DNA of 6,401 nt, from assembly GCA_003972845.1 (NCBI GenBank), contig QOAV01000195.1:1-6401 (forward strand), written 5' to 3'. The translations under genes and the position numbers were made by a program. The notes beneath the pieces are model-generated. The model worked only from the letters and a program-made list of their open reading frames with translations, was not told the DNA's origin and searched no databases. How positions within the stretch are numbered: the stretch's first letter is position 1; each line of letters starts with the position of its first letter. Below are positions 1 through 6,400 of the stretch, one piece after another. This stretch comes from Gammaproteobacteria bacterium (GTDB lineage: Bacteria > Pseudomonadota > Gammaproteobacteria > QOAV01).

Positions 1-303
1 GCCCATGAAGCGCACGCCGGCGACGATCAGGGTTTTGGCCGCATGCTCGTTACCGAATTTCGCCATGTCCAGCGAGTCGGACACATGGCCGCCGGTTTCT
101 TCGGCCAGTTGCTGCAAGTCGTTCGAGGTGTAGTAATGGGCCACCAGCACCGCGTCCTGTTCCTTCAGCAGGCGTTTGATTTCTTCCCGCAGCGCCTCGC
201 GCTCGCCCGGCTCATAAGGCGCTTTCTGATCCAGAGCCAGGTTGTAGGCGTCGAGAATTTCCCGGTCGGAAACCTGCGGAATCTTGATGTCCAGTTGACC
301 CAT
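1..303 (-). CDS. nadA: Quinolinate synthase NadA, N-terminal 101 codons (cut by window edge)
   Basis: NadA condenses iminoaspartate with dihydroxyacetone phosphate to quinolinate in de novo NAD synthesis; it is a cytosolic [4Fe-4S] enzyme of about 350 residues. Only the N-terminal part is here, reading [20 protein letters not shown] and onward. Hallmarks are [18 protein letters not shown] (about residues 41-58), [19 protein letters not shown] (about 66-84) and [12 protein letters not shown] (90-101), all closely matching E. coli NadA. The cluster-ligand cysteines lie beyond the window. The ATG at 303 is supported by GAGGAG seven bases upstream, which overlaps the sufD stop; the gap to sufD is 11 bases, so the two genes are almost certainly co-transcribed and probably translationally coupled. 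Its place directly after sufD, where sufS is commonly found, is unusual. Family assignment is firm. Confidence 0.95.
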   Translation of the reverse strand, partial: MGQLDIKIPQVSDREILDAYNLALDQKAPYEPGEREALREEIKRLLKEQDAVLVAHYYTSNDLQQLAEETGGHVSDSLDMAKFGNEHAAKTLIVAGVRFMG

Positions 304-310
304 TCAGACT

Positions 311-316
311 CTCCTC
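311..316 (-). promoter_or_regulatory. Ribosome binding site of nadA, overlapping the sufD stop codon
   Basis: The minus strand reads TGAGGAGAGTCTGAATG: the sufD TGA stop (317-315) shares two bases with a strong GAGGAG Shine-Dalgarno, seven bases before the nadA ATG. This fixes the nadA start and implies that ribosomes finishing sufD are placed to start nadA. Confidence 0.8.
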
Positions 317-1640
317 AAACCAGCTTCTTCAGCTCTTCGCCGCCGGGCATGCGGTCGAGTATGGCCATGCTCATGCGATCACGCAGCGGCTCCAGGCTGA
401 TGCGGTTGACCACTTCATTGGCAAAAGCGTAGGTCAGCATGCTGCGCGCCTGGCCTTCGTCCAGCCCGCGCGAACGCAGGTAGAAAATGTGCAAATCATT
501 CAGCTGGCCGATGGTGGCGCCGTGGCTGCATTTCACATCGTCGTTGAAGATTTCCAGTTGCGGCTTGGTGTCCACCTCGGCCTGCTTCGACAACAGCAAA
601 TTCTTGTTGGACTGGTCGGCGTTGGTCTGCACCGCGCCCTCGCGCACCAGCACCTTGCCATTGAACACGCCGCGACCTGCGTCATCCAGCACGCCGCGAT
701 ACACCTCTTCCGACGTACAGCGAGGCGCGGCGTGGTCAATGAAAGTGTGATAATCCATGTGCTGGCGCTTGTGCGGCAGATACAGGCCGTTCAACGTCGC
801 GTGAGCGCCCGGTTCGGTGAGCGCCACATTGATATCTGTACGCATCAGCCGCGCGCCGATGGCGATGGCGTTTTGCTCGAAATGGCCGTCTTTGGCCACC
901 GTCGCCGCCACCGTGCTGACATGATAGCCCTGCTCGCTCTCGCGCTGGGCGATGTTGTGATACAGCCGCGCGCCCTCGGCCACCACCGCCTCGGTGATGG
1001 CGTTGGTGAAGTTCTCGGGCTCGCCGCTAATGAAGCCGTACGTCTCCACCACCTGCGCCTGCGCGCCGCGCTCCAGCACGATCAGATTACGCGTATTGGT
1101 AAACACCGGGTCACTCTGACGGGTGGCGATGAACACCAGTTGCACGGGTTTGTCGAGGGTCACGTTTTGCGCCACATGCAGGTAGGCGCCATCATTGGAA
1201 AACGCCGTGTTCAGCGCCATGAAACCGTTGTTGTTTTGGGCAATCTTGCCCAGATACGGTTTCAGTTCGTCTGCGCCGTCGGCAATCTGCGCCGCCATGC
1301 TCGACAGCGTCACGCCCTGCGGTAACTCGTGCTTCGTGGAAAGCTGCGGCTGAAACCAGCCGTTGACGAACACCAGCACATGACTGTTCTTGCGCTCGAA
1401 CACATAGTCGTTCAGATCTTCCGGATCCAGCCCGACGCAGGTCTTGCCGGACCAGTTCCAGGCCTTTTTCTCGATCGGGTTGACGCGGGTGTATTTCCAG
1501 TCTTCGTTGCGCGAGGTGGGAAATCCGCTCTGCTCGAATTCGGCCAGCGCCTTTTCGCGTCCGGCGGCCAGCCAGTCGATATCCTTGCCCACCATGTCGG
1601 CGTCGGCAAAAATCTGGCGATAATGCTCCATCGTGCTCAT
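315..1640 (-). CDS. sufD: Fe-S cluster assembly protein SufD
   Basis: SufD is the beta-helical partner of SufB in the cytosolic SufBC2D scaffold complex that assembles Fe-S clusters; it has no activity alone. The 441-residue product (E. coli SufD is 423) has the N-terminal family signature GFPTSRNEDWKYTRVNP and the C-terminal core with DDVKCSHGAT. There Cys371 and His373 correspond to the conserved pair including E. coli His360, which lies at the SufB-SufD interface where clusters are thought to form. The C-terminal helical segment (YLRSRGLDEGQARSML onward) resembles that of SufB. I chose the ATG at 1640, which overlaps the sufC stop by one base (TGATG) and has GAGG seven bases upstream; a GTG one codon earlier is also possible. 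The stop lies 11 bases before nadA. Intact and confidently identified. Confidence 0.97.
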   Translation of the reverse strand: MSTMEHYRQIFADADMVGKDIDWLAAGREKALAEFEQSGFPTSRNEDWKYTRVNPIEKKAWNWSGKTCVGLDPEDLNDYVFERKNSHVLVFVNGWFQPQLSTKHELPQGVTLSSMAAQIADGADELKPYLGKIAQNNNGFMALNTAFSNDGAYLHVAQNVTLDKPVQLVFIATRQSDPVFTNTRNLIVLERGAQAQVVETYGFISGEPENFTNAITEAVVAEGARLYHNIAQRESEQGYHVSTVAATVAKDGHFEQNAIAIGARLMRTDINVALTEPGAHATLNGLYLPHKRQHMDYHTFIDHAAPRCTSEEVYRGVLDDAGRGVFNGKVLVREGAVQTNADQSNKNLLLSKQAEVDTKPQLEIFNDDVKCSHGATIGQLNDLHIFYLRSRGLDEGQARSMLTYAFANEVVNRISLEPLRDRMSMAILDRMPGGEELKKLV

Positions 1641-2404
1641 CACGCCGCCTCGTCTTCGCCCAGCAACCAGCCGTAGCCTTTCTCTTCCAGTTCCAGAGCA
1701 AGGCTCTTGTCGCCGGACTTGATAATCCGGCCATCGGACAACACATGCACAAAATCCGGCACGATGTAGTCCAGCAAACGCTGATAGTGCGTCACCATGA
1801 TCACCGACCGCTCGGGCGAACGCAGCTTGTTGACGCCTTCGGCAACGATGCGCAGGGCGTCGATATCGAGACCGGAATCGGTTTCGTCCAGTATCGCCAG
1901 GGTTGGCTCCAGCACCGCCATCTGCAGTATCTCGTTGCGCTTTTTCTCGCCGCCGGAGAAGCCTTCGTTGACGCCGCGGCTCATGAACTTGTCGTCCATC
2001 TCGACGATTTTCATGCGGTCGCGCACCAGAGTGAGGAAATCCATGGCGTCGATTTCCGGCTTGCCCTCGTGCTTGAGCTTGGCGTTCAACGCGGCCTTGA
2101 GGAAATAGCTGTTGTTGACGCCGGGAATCTCCACCGGGTACTGAAACGCCATGAAAATGCCTTCACGGGCGCGCTCTTCCGGCTCCAGCTCCAGCAGGTT
2201 CTTGCCCTTGTAGATAACCTCGCCCTCGGTGACCTCATAGCCTTCGCGCCCGGCCAGCACGTTGGACAGGGTGGATTTGCCCGAACCGTTCGGCCCCATG
2301 ATGGCGTGTATCTCGCCATAATTCACTGTCAGGTCGATACCCTTGAGTATTTCCTTGCCGCCCACTTCGGCATGCAGATTTTTGATTTCCAGTAACTTTT
2401 CCAT
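1640..2404 (-). CDS. sufC: Fe-S cluster assembly ATPase SufC
   Basis: SufC is the ABC-type ATPase of the SufBC2D complex; it is soluble, not a transporter, and its ATP-driven dimerisation remodels SufB-SufD during cluster assembly. The 254-residue protein has every ABC motif: Walker A GPNGSGKST (37-45), Q-loop Gln88 in FQYPVEIPGV, signature FSGGEKKR (149-156), Walker B LAILDE (169-174) with catalytic Glu174, D-loop TDSGLD (175-180) and H-loop His206 in VTHYQRLL. Lys155 and Glu174 match the SufC-specific salt-bridge pair known in E. coli (Lys152/Glu171). The ATG at 2404 has AGAAGG ten bases upstream. It starts 41 bases after the sufB stop, the largest gap within the operon, and its own stop overlaps the sufD start by one base. 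Confidence 0.98.
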   Translation of the reverse strand: MEKLLEIKNLHAEVGGKEILKGIDLTVNYGEIHAIMGPNGSGKSTLSNVLAGREGYEVTEGEVIYKGKNLLELEPEERAREGIFMAFQYPVEIPGVNNSYFLKAALNAKLKHEGKPEIDAMDFLTLVRDRMKIVEMDDKFMSRGVNEGFSGGEKKRNEILQMAVLEPTLAILDETDSGLDIDALRIVAEGVNKLRSPERSVIMVTHYQRLLDYIVPDFVHVLSDGRIIKSGDKSLALELEEKGYGWLLGEDEAA

Positions 2405-2445
2405 TCTTCACATACCTTCTAAAAGTTGTTCAATCACGAGCCGGA

Positions 2446-3891
2446 TCAACCGACAGCGTTCTCCAGGCTGACGCCCAGCAATTTCTGTGCTTCCACCGCA
2501 AATTCCATGGGCAGTTCGCGGATGACTTCCTTGGCGAAGCCATTGACGATCATGGACACCGCATCTTCCACGCCAAGACCGCGCTGCTGACAGTAAAACA
2601 ACTGGTCTTCGGAAATCTTCGATGTGGACGCTTCATGTTCCACCTGCGCCGTCGGATTCTTCGCCTCGATATACGGGAATGTGTGCGCGCCGCACTGGTC
2701 GCCCAGCAGCATGGAATCGCACTGGCTGTAGTTGCGCGCGCCATCGGCGCTGGCCGCCACTTTCACCAGACCGCGATAGGACTGCTGGCCGTGTCCGGCA
2801 GAAATGCCCTTGGAAATGATCGTGCTGGACGTATTCTTGCCCAGATGAATCATCTTGGTGCCGGTGTCCGCCTGCTGGTAGTTGTTGGTCAGCGCCACCG
2901 AGTAGAACTCGCCCACGGAATTGTCGCCGCGCAGCACGCAGCTGGGATATTTCCAGGTAATGGCCGAGCCGGTTTCCACCTGGGTCCAGGACACTTTGGC
3001 ATTGTCGCCGCGACAGTCAGCGCGTTTGGTGACGAAATTGTAAATGCCGCCAACGCCGTTCTCGTCGCCCGGATACCAGTTCTGCACCGTGGAATATTTG
3101 ATCTGCGCGTCTTTCTGCACCACCAGCTCCACCACCGCCGCGTGCAACTGGTTCTCGTCACGCATGGGCGCGGTGCAGCCCTCCAGATAGGATACATAAG
3201 CGCCTTCATCGGCGACGATGAGCGTGCGCTCGAACTGGCCGGTATTGGAGGCGTTGATGCGGAAATAGGTGGACAATTCCATGGGACAACGCACGCCTTT
3301 GGGGATGTAGACGAAAGACCCGTCGGAAAACACCGCCGAATTCAGCGCTGCAAAATAATTGTCGCCCGTGGGCACCACGGAACCAAGGTATTCTTTCACC
3401 AGATCAGGGTGATCTTTCACCGCTTCCGAGAACGAGCAGAAAATGATGCCTTCTTTCGCCAGCTTGTCCTTGAAGGTGGTCGCTACGGAAACCGAGTCGA
3501 ACACCGCATCCACCGCGACCCCCGCCAGAGCAGCGCGCTCCGCCAGCGGGATGCCCAGTTTCTCATAGGTCTCCAGCAACTTCGGATCCACTTCGTCGAG
3601 GCTTTTCGGGCCATCGTCTTTCGACTTCGGCGCGGCCCAGTAGGAAATGGCCTGATAATCGATGGGGTCGATATTCAGCTTGGCCCAGTCCGGTTGATCC
3701 ATGGTCAGCCAGTGGCGGTAAGCGTCCAGGCGGAATTGCAGCAACCATTCCGGCTCTTCCTTCTGCGCGGAAATAAAGCGAATGGTATCTTCGTTCAGCC
3801 CCGGCGGCAGAATATCCGACTCGATATCGGTAACAAAACCGTGTTTGTATTCACTGCCGACGACTTCGTCGAGCACATCAGTAGATGACAT
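2446..3891 (-). CDS. sufB: Fe-S cluster assembly scaffold SufB
   Basis: SufB is the main scaffold subunit of cytosolic SufBC2D and accepts sulfur for cluster building. The 481-residue product (E. coli 495, the difference being N-terminal) shows the typical central block [20 protein letters not shown] and the C-terminal block [20 protein letters not shown]. Cys391 matches E. coli Cys405, the sulfur acceptor; His419 and Glu420 in QVEHEASTS match His433 and Glu434 at the SufD interface. The 91 residues from that Cys to the end equal the E. coli count. The start at 3891 is chosen over an ATG at 3900 because GGAGG (3905-3901) is nine bases before the former but directly abuts the latter. The start overlaps the regulator stop by one base (TAATG), indicating translational coupling. 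No frame damage seen. Confidence 0.98.
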   Translation of the reverse strand: MSSTDVLDEVVGSEYKHGFVTDIESDILPPGLNEDTIRFISAQKEEPEWLLQFRLDAYRHWLTMDQPDWAKLNIDPIDYQAISYWAAPKSKDDGPKSLDEVDPKLLETYEKLGIPLAERAALAGVAVDAVFDSVSVATTFKDKLAKEGIIFCSFSEAVKDHPDLVKEYLGSVVPTGDNYFAALNSAVFSDGSFVYIPKGVRCPMELSTYFRINASNTGQFERTLIVADEGAYVSYLEGCTAPMRDENQLHAAVVELVVQKDAQIKYSTVQNWYPGDENGVGGIYNFVTKRADCRGDNAKVSWTQVETGSAITWKYPSCVLRGDNSVGEFYSVALTNNYQQADTGTKMIHLGKNTSSTIISKGISAGHGQQSYRGLVKVAASADGARNYSQCDSMLLGDQCGAHTFPYIEAKNPTAQVEHEASTSKISEDQLFYCQQRGLGVEDAVSMIVNGFAKEVIRELPMEFAVEAQKLLGVSLENAVG

Positions 3892-4352
3892 TAGCAACAT
3901 CCTCCGGTCGCTTTTTCCAGCGACCCGTTGGCATCCAGATTAACGCTATGCGAACGCCCGCCGGCCAGATCAGACACGCTGACCTCGGACAGCGCCTTGC
4001 GCATGGCGTCGTTGATCACCTGCCAGTTCTCGCGCAGAGAACAGTCAGACTCCTGTACACAGCTCCCCGGCTGCGATACGCATTCAGTCAAAGCGATGGG
4101 CCCCTCAATCACGTCGATGATGTCAGCCACACTGATATCATCGGCGCCGCGGGCCAGGCTATAACCACCGTTGACTCCACGATGCGAAACCAGCAATTCG
4201 CCTCGTGTCAGCAATTTCAGTAGCTTGGCCACGGTCGGCGAAGCCACGTTGATCTCGCTGGAAATTTCAGTGGCATTCAGCATACGGTCACTTTTGGCCA
4301 GAAAAGCCATCACCAGTGCGCCGTAATCCGCCAGTTTGCTCATTCTGAGCAT
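3891..4352 (-). CDS. Rrf2-family Fe-S regulator of the suf operon (IscR-like)
   Basis: This 153-residue transcription factor belongs to the Rrf2 family (IscR, NsrR, SufR relatives) and most resembles the gammaproteobacterial SUF-system regulators that head suf operons. A winged helix covers about residues 1-83, with recognition region [17 protein letters not shown] and wing [12 protein letters not shown]. The cluster motif is Cys91-X6-Cys98-X5-Cys104. Position 107, where IscR has its His ligand, is Arg, while Asp9 in KLADYG sits where the Asp ligand of Streptomyces NsrR lies; the cluster type is therefore open. The last residues are GGCC, a vicinal cysteine pair. I chose the ATG at 4352 because AGGAGG is eight bases upstream; an ATG eight codons earlier (4376) would put that Shine-Dalgarno inside the gene. 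It overlaps sufB by one base. By analogy it represses its own operon when holding a cluster. Confidence 0.93.
   Translation of the reverse strand: MLRMSKLADYGALVMAFLAKSDRMLNATEISSEINVASPTVAKLLKLLTRGELLVSHRGVNGGYSLARGADDISVADIIDVIEGPIALTECVSQPGSCVQESDCSLRENWQVINDAMRKALSEVSVSDLAGGRSHSVNLDANGSLEKATGGCC
3901..3905 (-). promoter_or_regulatory. Ribosome binding site deciding the sufB start
   Basis: GGAGG lies inside the last codons of the regulator gene (GGA GGA TGT TGC TAA). It is nine bases from the ATG at 3891 and zero bases from the ATG at 3900, so the inner ATG is the probable start, giving SufB the N-terminus MSSTDVLDE. Confidence 0.75.
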
Positions 4353-4360
4353 CTCTGCCA

Positions 4361-4366
4361 CCTCCT
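4361..4366 (-). promoter_or_regulatory. Ribosome binding site of the Rrf2 regulator
   Basis: AGGAGG, eight bases before the ATG at 4352 on the minus strand, is a near-ideal Shine-Dalgarno and decides between the starts at 4376, 4352 and 4343. Confidence 0.8.
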
Positions 4367-4377
4367 GAACAGCCATA

Positions 4378-4396
4378 GGGGACCAAAACAGTCCCC
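4378..4396. promoter_or_regulatory. Operator-like inverted repeat, start-proximal (GGGGAC-N7-GTCCCC)
   Basis: A perfect 6-bp dyad, GGGGAC and GTCCCC around a 7-base centre. On the minus strand the core GGACTGTTTTGGTCC fits the IscR type-1 core GACTRwwwYAGTC at all but one position, and it is followed by CCCTAT, near the consensus flank ending STAT. It lies 25 bases before the regulator start, probably just downstream of the transcription start. As RNA it could also form a small GC-rich hairpin above the ribosome binding site. It is the second of two copies spaced 26 bp apart. Which protein binds it is inferred, not shown. Confidence 0.6.
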
Positions 4397-4404
4397 TTTC
4401 AATT

Positions 4405-4421
4405 GGGACGATTCTAGTCCT
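4405..4421. promoter_or_regulatory. Operator-like inverted repeat, distal, covering the -10 (GGAC-N7-GTCC)
   Basis: On the minus strand the core is GGACTAGAATCGTCC, with 4-bp arms and a 7-base centre, the same geometry as the proximal dyad exactly 26 bp away. Its fit to the IscR type-1 core GACTRwwwYAGTC misses two positions. The centre contains TAGAAT, the best -10 hexamer upstream of the operon, so a protein bound here would block RNA polymerase. The half-site direct repeat TTGAAA(C/G)(A/G)GGACT is shared by both copies. Confidence 0.55.
4411..4416 (-). promoter_or_regulatory. Candidate -10 of the suf operon promoter
   Basis: TAGAAT matches the sigma-70 consensus TATAAT at five of six positions. 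The matching -35 is poor (TACTCC with a 17-base spacer). A good -35-like TTGAAA at 4428-4423 has no fitting -10 at 16-18 bases. Transcription would start near 4404, giving a leader of about 50 bases that contains the proximal dyad. A weak -35 suits a regulated promoter, but this is inference. Confidence 0.4.
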
Positions 4422-4515
4422 GTTTCAAGGCGGGGAGTACTTTTCTTTTGGGATATATAAGGAAGGGCTTATAAATCAGACGCCGCCACTGCGCCTGTGA
4501 AAATCAGCCGGCGGC

Positions 4516-4737
4516 CTATTGCAGTTTCAGCAAGTGTTGATAATCAGCAAGGGAAGCCGATATCAATCTGACCGAGGAATTGGACAATTCCCTCTTGACC
4601 GGTTTGAGAAAATGATAAACCGGCAAACCGGCGCTGACTATGCCCGTAGCGGCCAGGCCAAACAAGGCCAGAAACAACGCCATGCGGCCTGCGGAGCGCC
4701 AGTATCCGGCTTGTTGCTCGCGGTAAGAATTGTTCAT
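4516..4737 (-). CDS. Small single-span membrane protein of unknown function
   Basis: I do not recognise this 73-residue product, which begins MNNSYREQQAGYWRSAGRMA. It has a short polar N-terminus with three Arg, one hydrophobic stretch at about residues 19-44 (LFLALFGLAATGIVSAGLPV at its centre) that should cross the membrane once, then a basic KPVKRE segment and a polar tail ending in DYQHLLKLQ. No cleavage site is evident. The ATG at 4737 is chosen because GGAG sits nine bases upstream; the frame stays open back to 4800, against the rimO stop, but the earlier starts have no such site. It lies between rimO and the suf regulator on the same strand, 163 bases before the regulator start. Reality as a gene is likely from the ribosome site and hydrophobic pattern, but homologues are needed to settle it. 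Confidence 0.6.
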   Translation of the reverse strand: MNNSYREQQAGYWRSAGRMALFLALFGLAATGIVSAGLPVYHFLKPVKRELSNSSVRLISASLADYQHLLKLQ

Positions 4738-4770
4738 CTTCACCATCTCCCATGGGGTTACATGCAGAGA

Positions 4771-4800
4771 ATGATACATTACTTTAGATTTATCATGCAA
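4771..4800 (-). promoter_or_regulatory. Candidate promoter for the small membrane protein gene
   Basis: On the minus strand TTGCAT (4800-4795) and TATCAT (4776-4771) are separated by 18 bases; the -10 matches consensus at five of six, the -35 at three of six. Transcription would start near 4764, about 27 bases before the ATG at 4737. The same region holds a 6-bp dyad ATGATA-N14-TATCAT, partly the same bases. The sequence right after rimO is AT-rich compared with its surroundings, consistent with a promoter, but the evidence is modest. Confidence 0.35.
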
Positions 4801-6126
4801 CTATTTGTTTTTACTTGGCACCCCAAACAAATCATAGGCATCAGCATGGGTAATACGCAAATCCAGCCAGTCTCCGGGCCGCGCCTGATCCGGCTCCGCC
4901 TCGGCATAGACCACGCCATCGATTTCCGGCGCATCGCCGGGACCGCGCGCCACAACGCGCCCGTCCCCGTCAACACCGTCCACCAGAACGCGCAAGGTCT
5001 GGCCTACCTTCTGACTCAGACGCCGCGCAGAAATATCGGCCTGCAAGGCCATCAATCGATCCATGCGGTCCTGCGCCAGATCTTCCGGCACAGGATCCGG
5101 CAAGGCATTGGCGGCGGCCCCTTCCACCGGTGAATAGATGAAACAGCCCACGCGATCCAGTTGCGCCTGCTCGAGAAAATCCAGCAGCTGCTGAAAATCC
5201 TGTTCTGTTTCACCGGGGAAACCGACAACGAAGGTGCTGCGCAGGGTGATATCCGGACATATCTCGCGCCACTGACGGATGCGCGCCAGGGCGTTCTCGG
5301 CGTTGGCGGGGCGTTTCATGGCCTTGAGTATGCGCGGGCTGGCGTGTTGCAGCGGCACGTCCAGATAGGGCAGGATTTTGCCTTCGGCCATGAGCGGGAT
5401 GAGCCGGTCCACCGTCGGGTAGGGATAGACGTAATGCAATCGCACCCAGACGCCCAGCTTGCCCAGTTCTTCGGCCAGATGGACGATATCGGTTTTCAGC
5501 GGGCTGCCGCGCCAGAAATCGCTGCGGTATTTCAGATCCACGCCGTAAGCGCTGGTGTCCTGGGAAATCACCAGCAACTCTTTTACGCCCGACGCCGCCA
5601 GATTTTCCGCCTCCTGCAACACGTCGCCAATGGGCCGACTGACCAGATCGCCGCGCAATGAGGGGATAATGCAGAAACTGCAGCGGTGGTTGCAGCCTTC
5701 GGATATTTTCAGGTAGGCATAATGCGGCGGCGTCAGCTTCAGACCCTGCGGCGGAATCAGGCTGGTGAACACATCGGCGGGCTGCGGCAAATGCTGGCGC
5801 AGCTTGTCCATCACTTCACCCGCAGCATGGGGACCGGTAATGGCGAGCACGTCGGGATATTGCTGTTCGATGACTTCGCGGCGCGCGCCCAGACAGCCGG
5901 TAACGATGACCTTGCCGTTTTCGCTCAGCGCCTCGCCGATGGCGTCCAGTGATTCTTCCACCGCCGAGTCGATGAAGCCGCAGGTATTGACCACGACCAC
6001 GTCGGCATCGCCATAGTCGCCCACCACCTCATAGCCTTCCGCCCGGGCGCGGGTGACGATTTGCTCGGAATCCACCAGCGCCTTGGGACAACCGAGGCTG
6101 ACAAAGCCGACCTTGTGCGCGCTCAA
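4801..6126 (-). CDS. rimO: Ribosomal protein S12 methylthiotransferase RimO
   Basis: RimO is a cytosolic radical-SAM enzyme that adds a methylthio group to the conserved aspartate (Asp89 in E. coli) of ribosomal protein S12. The product has 441 residues, the same as E. coli RimO. Domains in order: N-terminal MTTase domain with cluster cysteines Cys13 (SLGCPK), Cys49 (NTCGFIDSA) and Cys78 (TGCLG); radical-SAM core with Cys145-X3-Cys149-X2-Cys152 ([13 protein letters not shown]); and a C-terminal TRAM domain from about residue 370. Long stretches such as [10 protein letters not shown] and [16 protein letters not shown] match E. coli closely and separate it from MiaB. The start is TTG at 6126, overlapping the miaE stop by four bases (TTGA) with only a weak upstream GGCGGG, so it probably depends on coupling to miaE. 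It needs two [4Fe-4S] clusters and is thus a likely client of the neighbouring Suf system. Confidence 0.97.
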   Translation of the reverse strand: MSAHKVGFVSLGCPKALVDSEQIVTRARAEGYEVVGDYGDADVVVVNTCGFIDSAVEESLDAIGEALSENGKVIVTGCLGARREVIEQQYPDVLAITGPHAAGEVMDKLRQHLPQPADVFTSLIPPQGLKLTPPHYAYLKISEGCNHRCSFCIIPSLRGDLVSRPIGDVLQEAENLAASGVKELLVISQDTSAYGVDLKYRSDFWRGSPLKTDIVHLAEELGKLGVWVRLHYVYPYPTVDRLIPLMAEGKILPYLDVPLQHASPRILKAMKRPANAENALARIRQWREICPDITLRSTFVVGFPGETEQDFQQLLDFLEQAQLDRVGCFIYSPVEGAAANALPDPVPEDLAQDRMDRLMALQADISARRLSQKVGQTLRVLVDGVDGDGRVVARGPGDAPEIDGVVYAEAEPDQARPGDWLDLRITHADAYDLFGVPSKNK

Positions 6127-6328
6127 TGCAGCGACGCCCGCCAGGGCAATGCCTGGACGATTTCCGCCTCCGCCCGCGTCAATTCCTGCAGCCGCGCATA
6201 CACCTGGTCGTGGTCAAAATATTCCAGCGCCAGATCCACGAACAGATTGGCGTGTCTGGCTTCGGTGGCCCACAGGTCGCGGTAGAAAACGCGCATTTCC
6301 TCGTCGCGCCCGGCCATGTATTCCGACA
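6123..6328 (-). CDS. miaE: tRNA-(ms2io6A)-hydroxylase MiaE, C-terminal fragment
   Basis: MiaE is a ferritin-like di-iron monooxygenase that hydroxylates the isopentenyl group of ms2i6A at tRNA position 37. Only the last 67 or so residues are present: the [20 protein letters not shown] stretch holds the EARH metal-ligand motif (Glu and His), followed by [20 protein letters not shown] and the typical ending LPWRASLH. The stop overlaps the TTG start of rimO by four bases, so the two form an operon. The frame stays open to the right edge, but from 6329 the sequence is an inverted copy of this gene's own 3' end and the predicted residues no longer resemble MiaE. I therefore end the credible gene at 6328 and regard the break as probably artificial. 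Family call is based on recall of conserved motifs in a short fragment. Confidence 0.85.
6188..6259 (+). repeat. Left arm of 72-bp inverted repeat, inside miaE
   Basis: These 72 bases are reverse-complementary to 6329-6400 with one mismatch (6225 against 6363). They encode part of the MiaE C-terminus, from about [13 protein letters not shown] to VYARL on the minus strand, so this arm is the original copy. Confidence 0.95.
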
Positions 6329-6400
6329 CCAGACACGCCAATCTGTTCGTGGATCTGGCGCTAGAATATTTTGACCACGACCAGGTGTATGCGCGGCTGC
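6329..6400 (-). repeat. Right arm of 72-bp inverted repeat at the window end
   Basis: An inverted copy of 6188-6259, 71 of 72 bases identical, separated by a 69-base spacer (6260-6328). On the plus strand it reads [13 protein letters not shown], the MiaE C-terminus in the wrong orientation. The single difference (CTA for CTG, Leu) is synonymous in that reading. Pairing fails at 6401 against 6187. A short imperfect extension, CCGA in both copies, flanks the inner end and may be the microhomology at which strands switched. Most likely a fold-back chimera at a contig end. Confidence 0.9.

Noticed and set aside
489..1325. 278-codon plus-strand open frame opposite sufD
   Set aside because: Antisense shadow of sufD with low-complexity His/Arg-rich composition and no recognisable motif.
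2405..2445. 41-base gap between sufB and sufC as a regulatory or processing site
   Set aside because: No convincing dyad or motif beyond the sufC ribosome site; ordinary intra-operon spacing.
2635..3888. 417-codon open frame on the plus strand opposite sufB
   Set aside because: It lies wholly antisense to a clearly conserved sufB, its product resembles nothing, and it is rich in His, Arg, Ala and Gly as expected from a GC-biased complementary frame.
4353..4376. Longer regulator start at the ATG at 4376 (adds MAVQEVAE)
   Set aside because: The AGGAGG ribosome site would lie inside the coding region and the added residues are not typical of the family, whose members begin near MxLSKL-like sequence.
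4450..4460. gatatataagg as a plus-strand or alternative promoter element
   Set aside because: No plus-strand gene follows, and on the minus strand no good -35 pairs with it; I could not support it over TAGAAT at 4411-4416.
4482..4515. Inverted repeat GCCGCC ... GGCGGC after the small ORF, as a terminator
   Set aside because: Only 6-bp arms with a 22-base loop, and no T-run follows on the minus strand; chance is likely in GC-rich sequence.
4519..5133. 204-codon plus-strand open frame across the small ORF and the end of rimO
   Set aside because: It spans two minus-strand genes and their gap; the rimO part is firmly conserved on the other strand, and the product has no family features.
6061..6090. 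Ala in place of Asn in the RimO GCPKNLVDSE motif (here [10 protein letters not shown])
   Set aside because: As far as I recall, Ala at this place occurs in other gammaproteobacterial RimO proteins, so it is not a notable loss.
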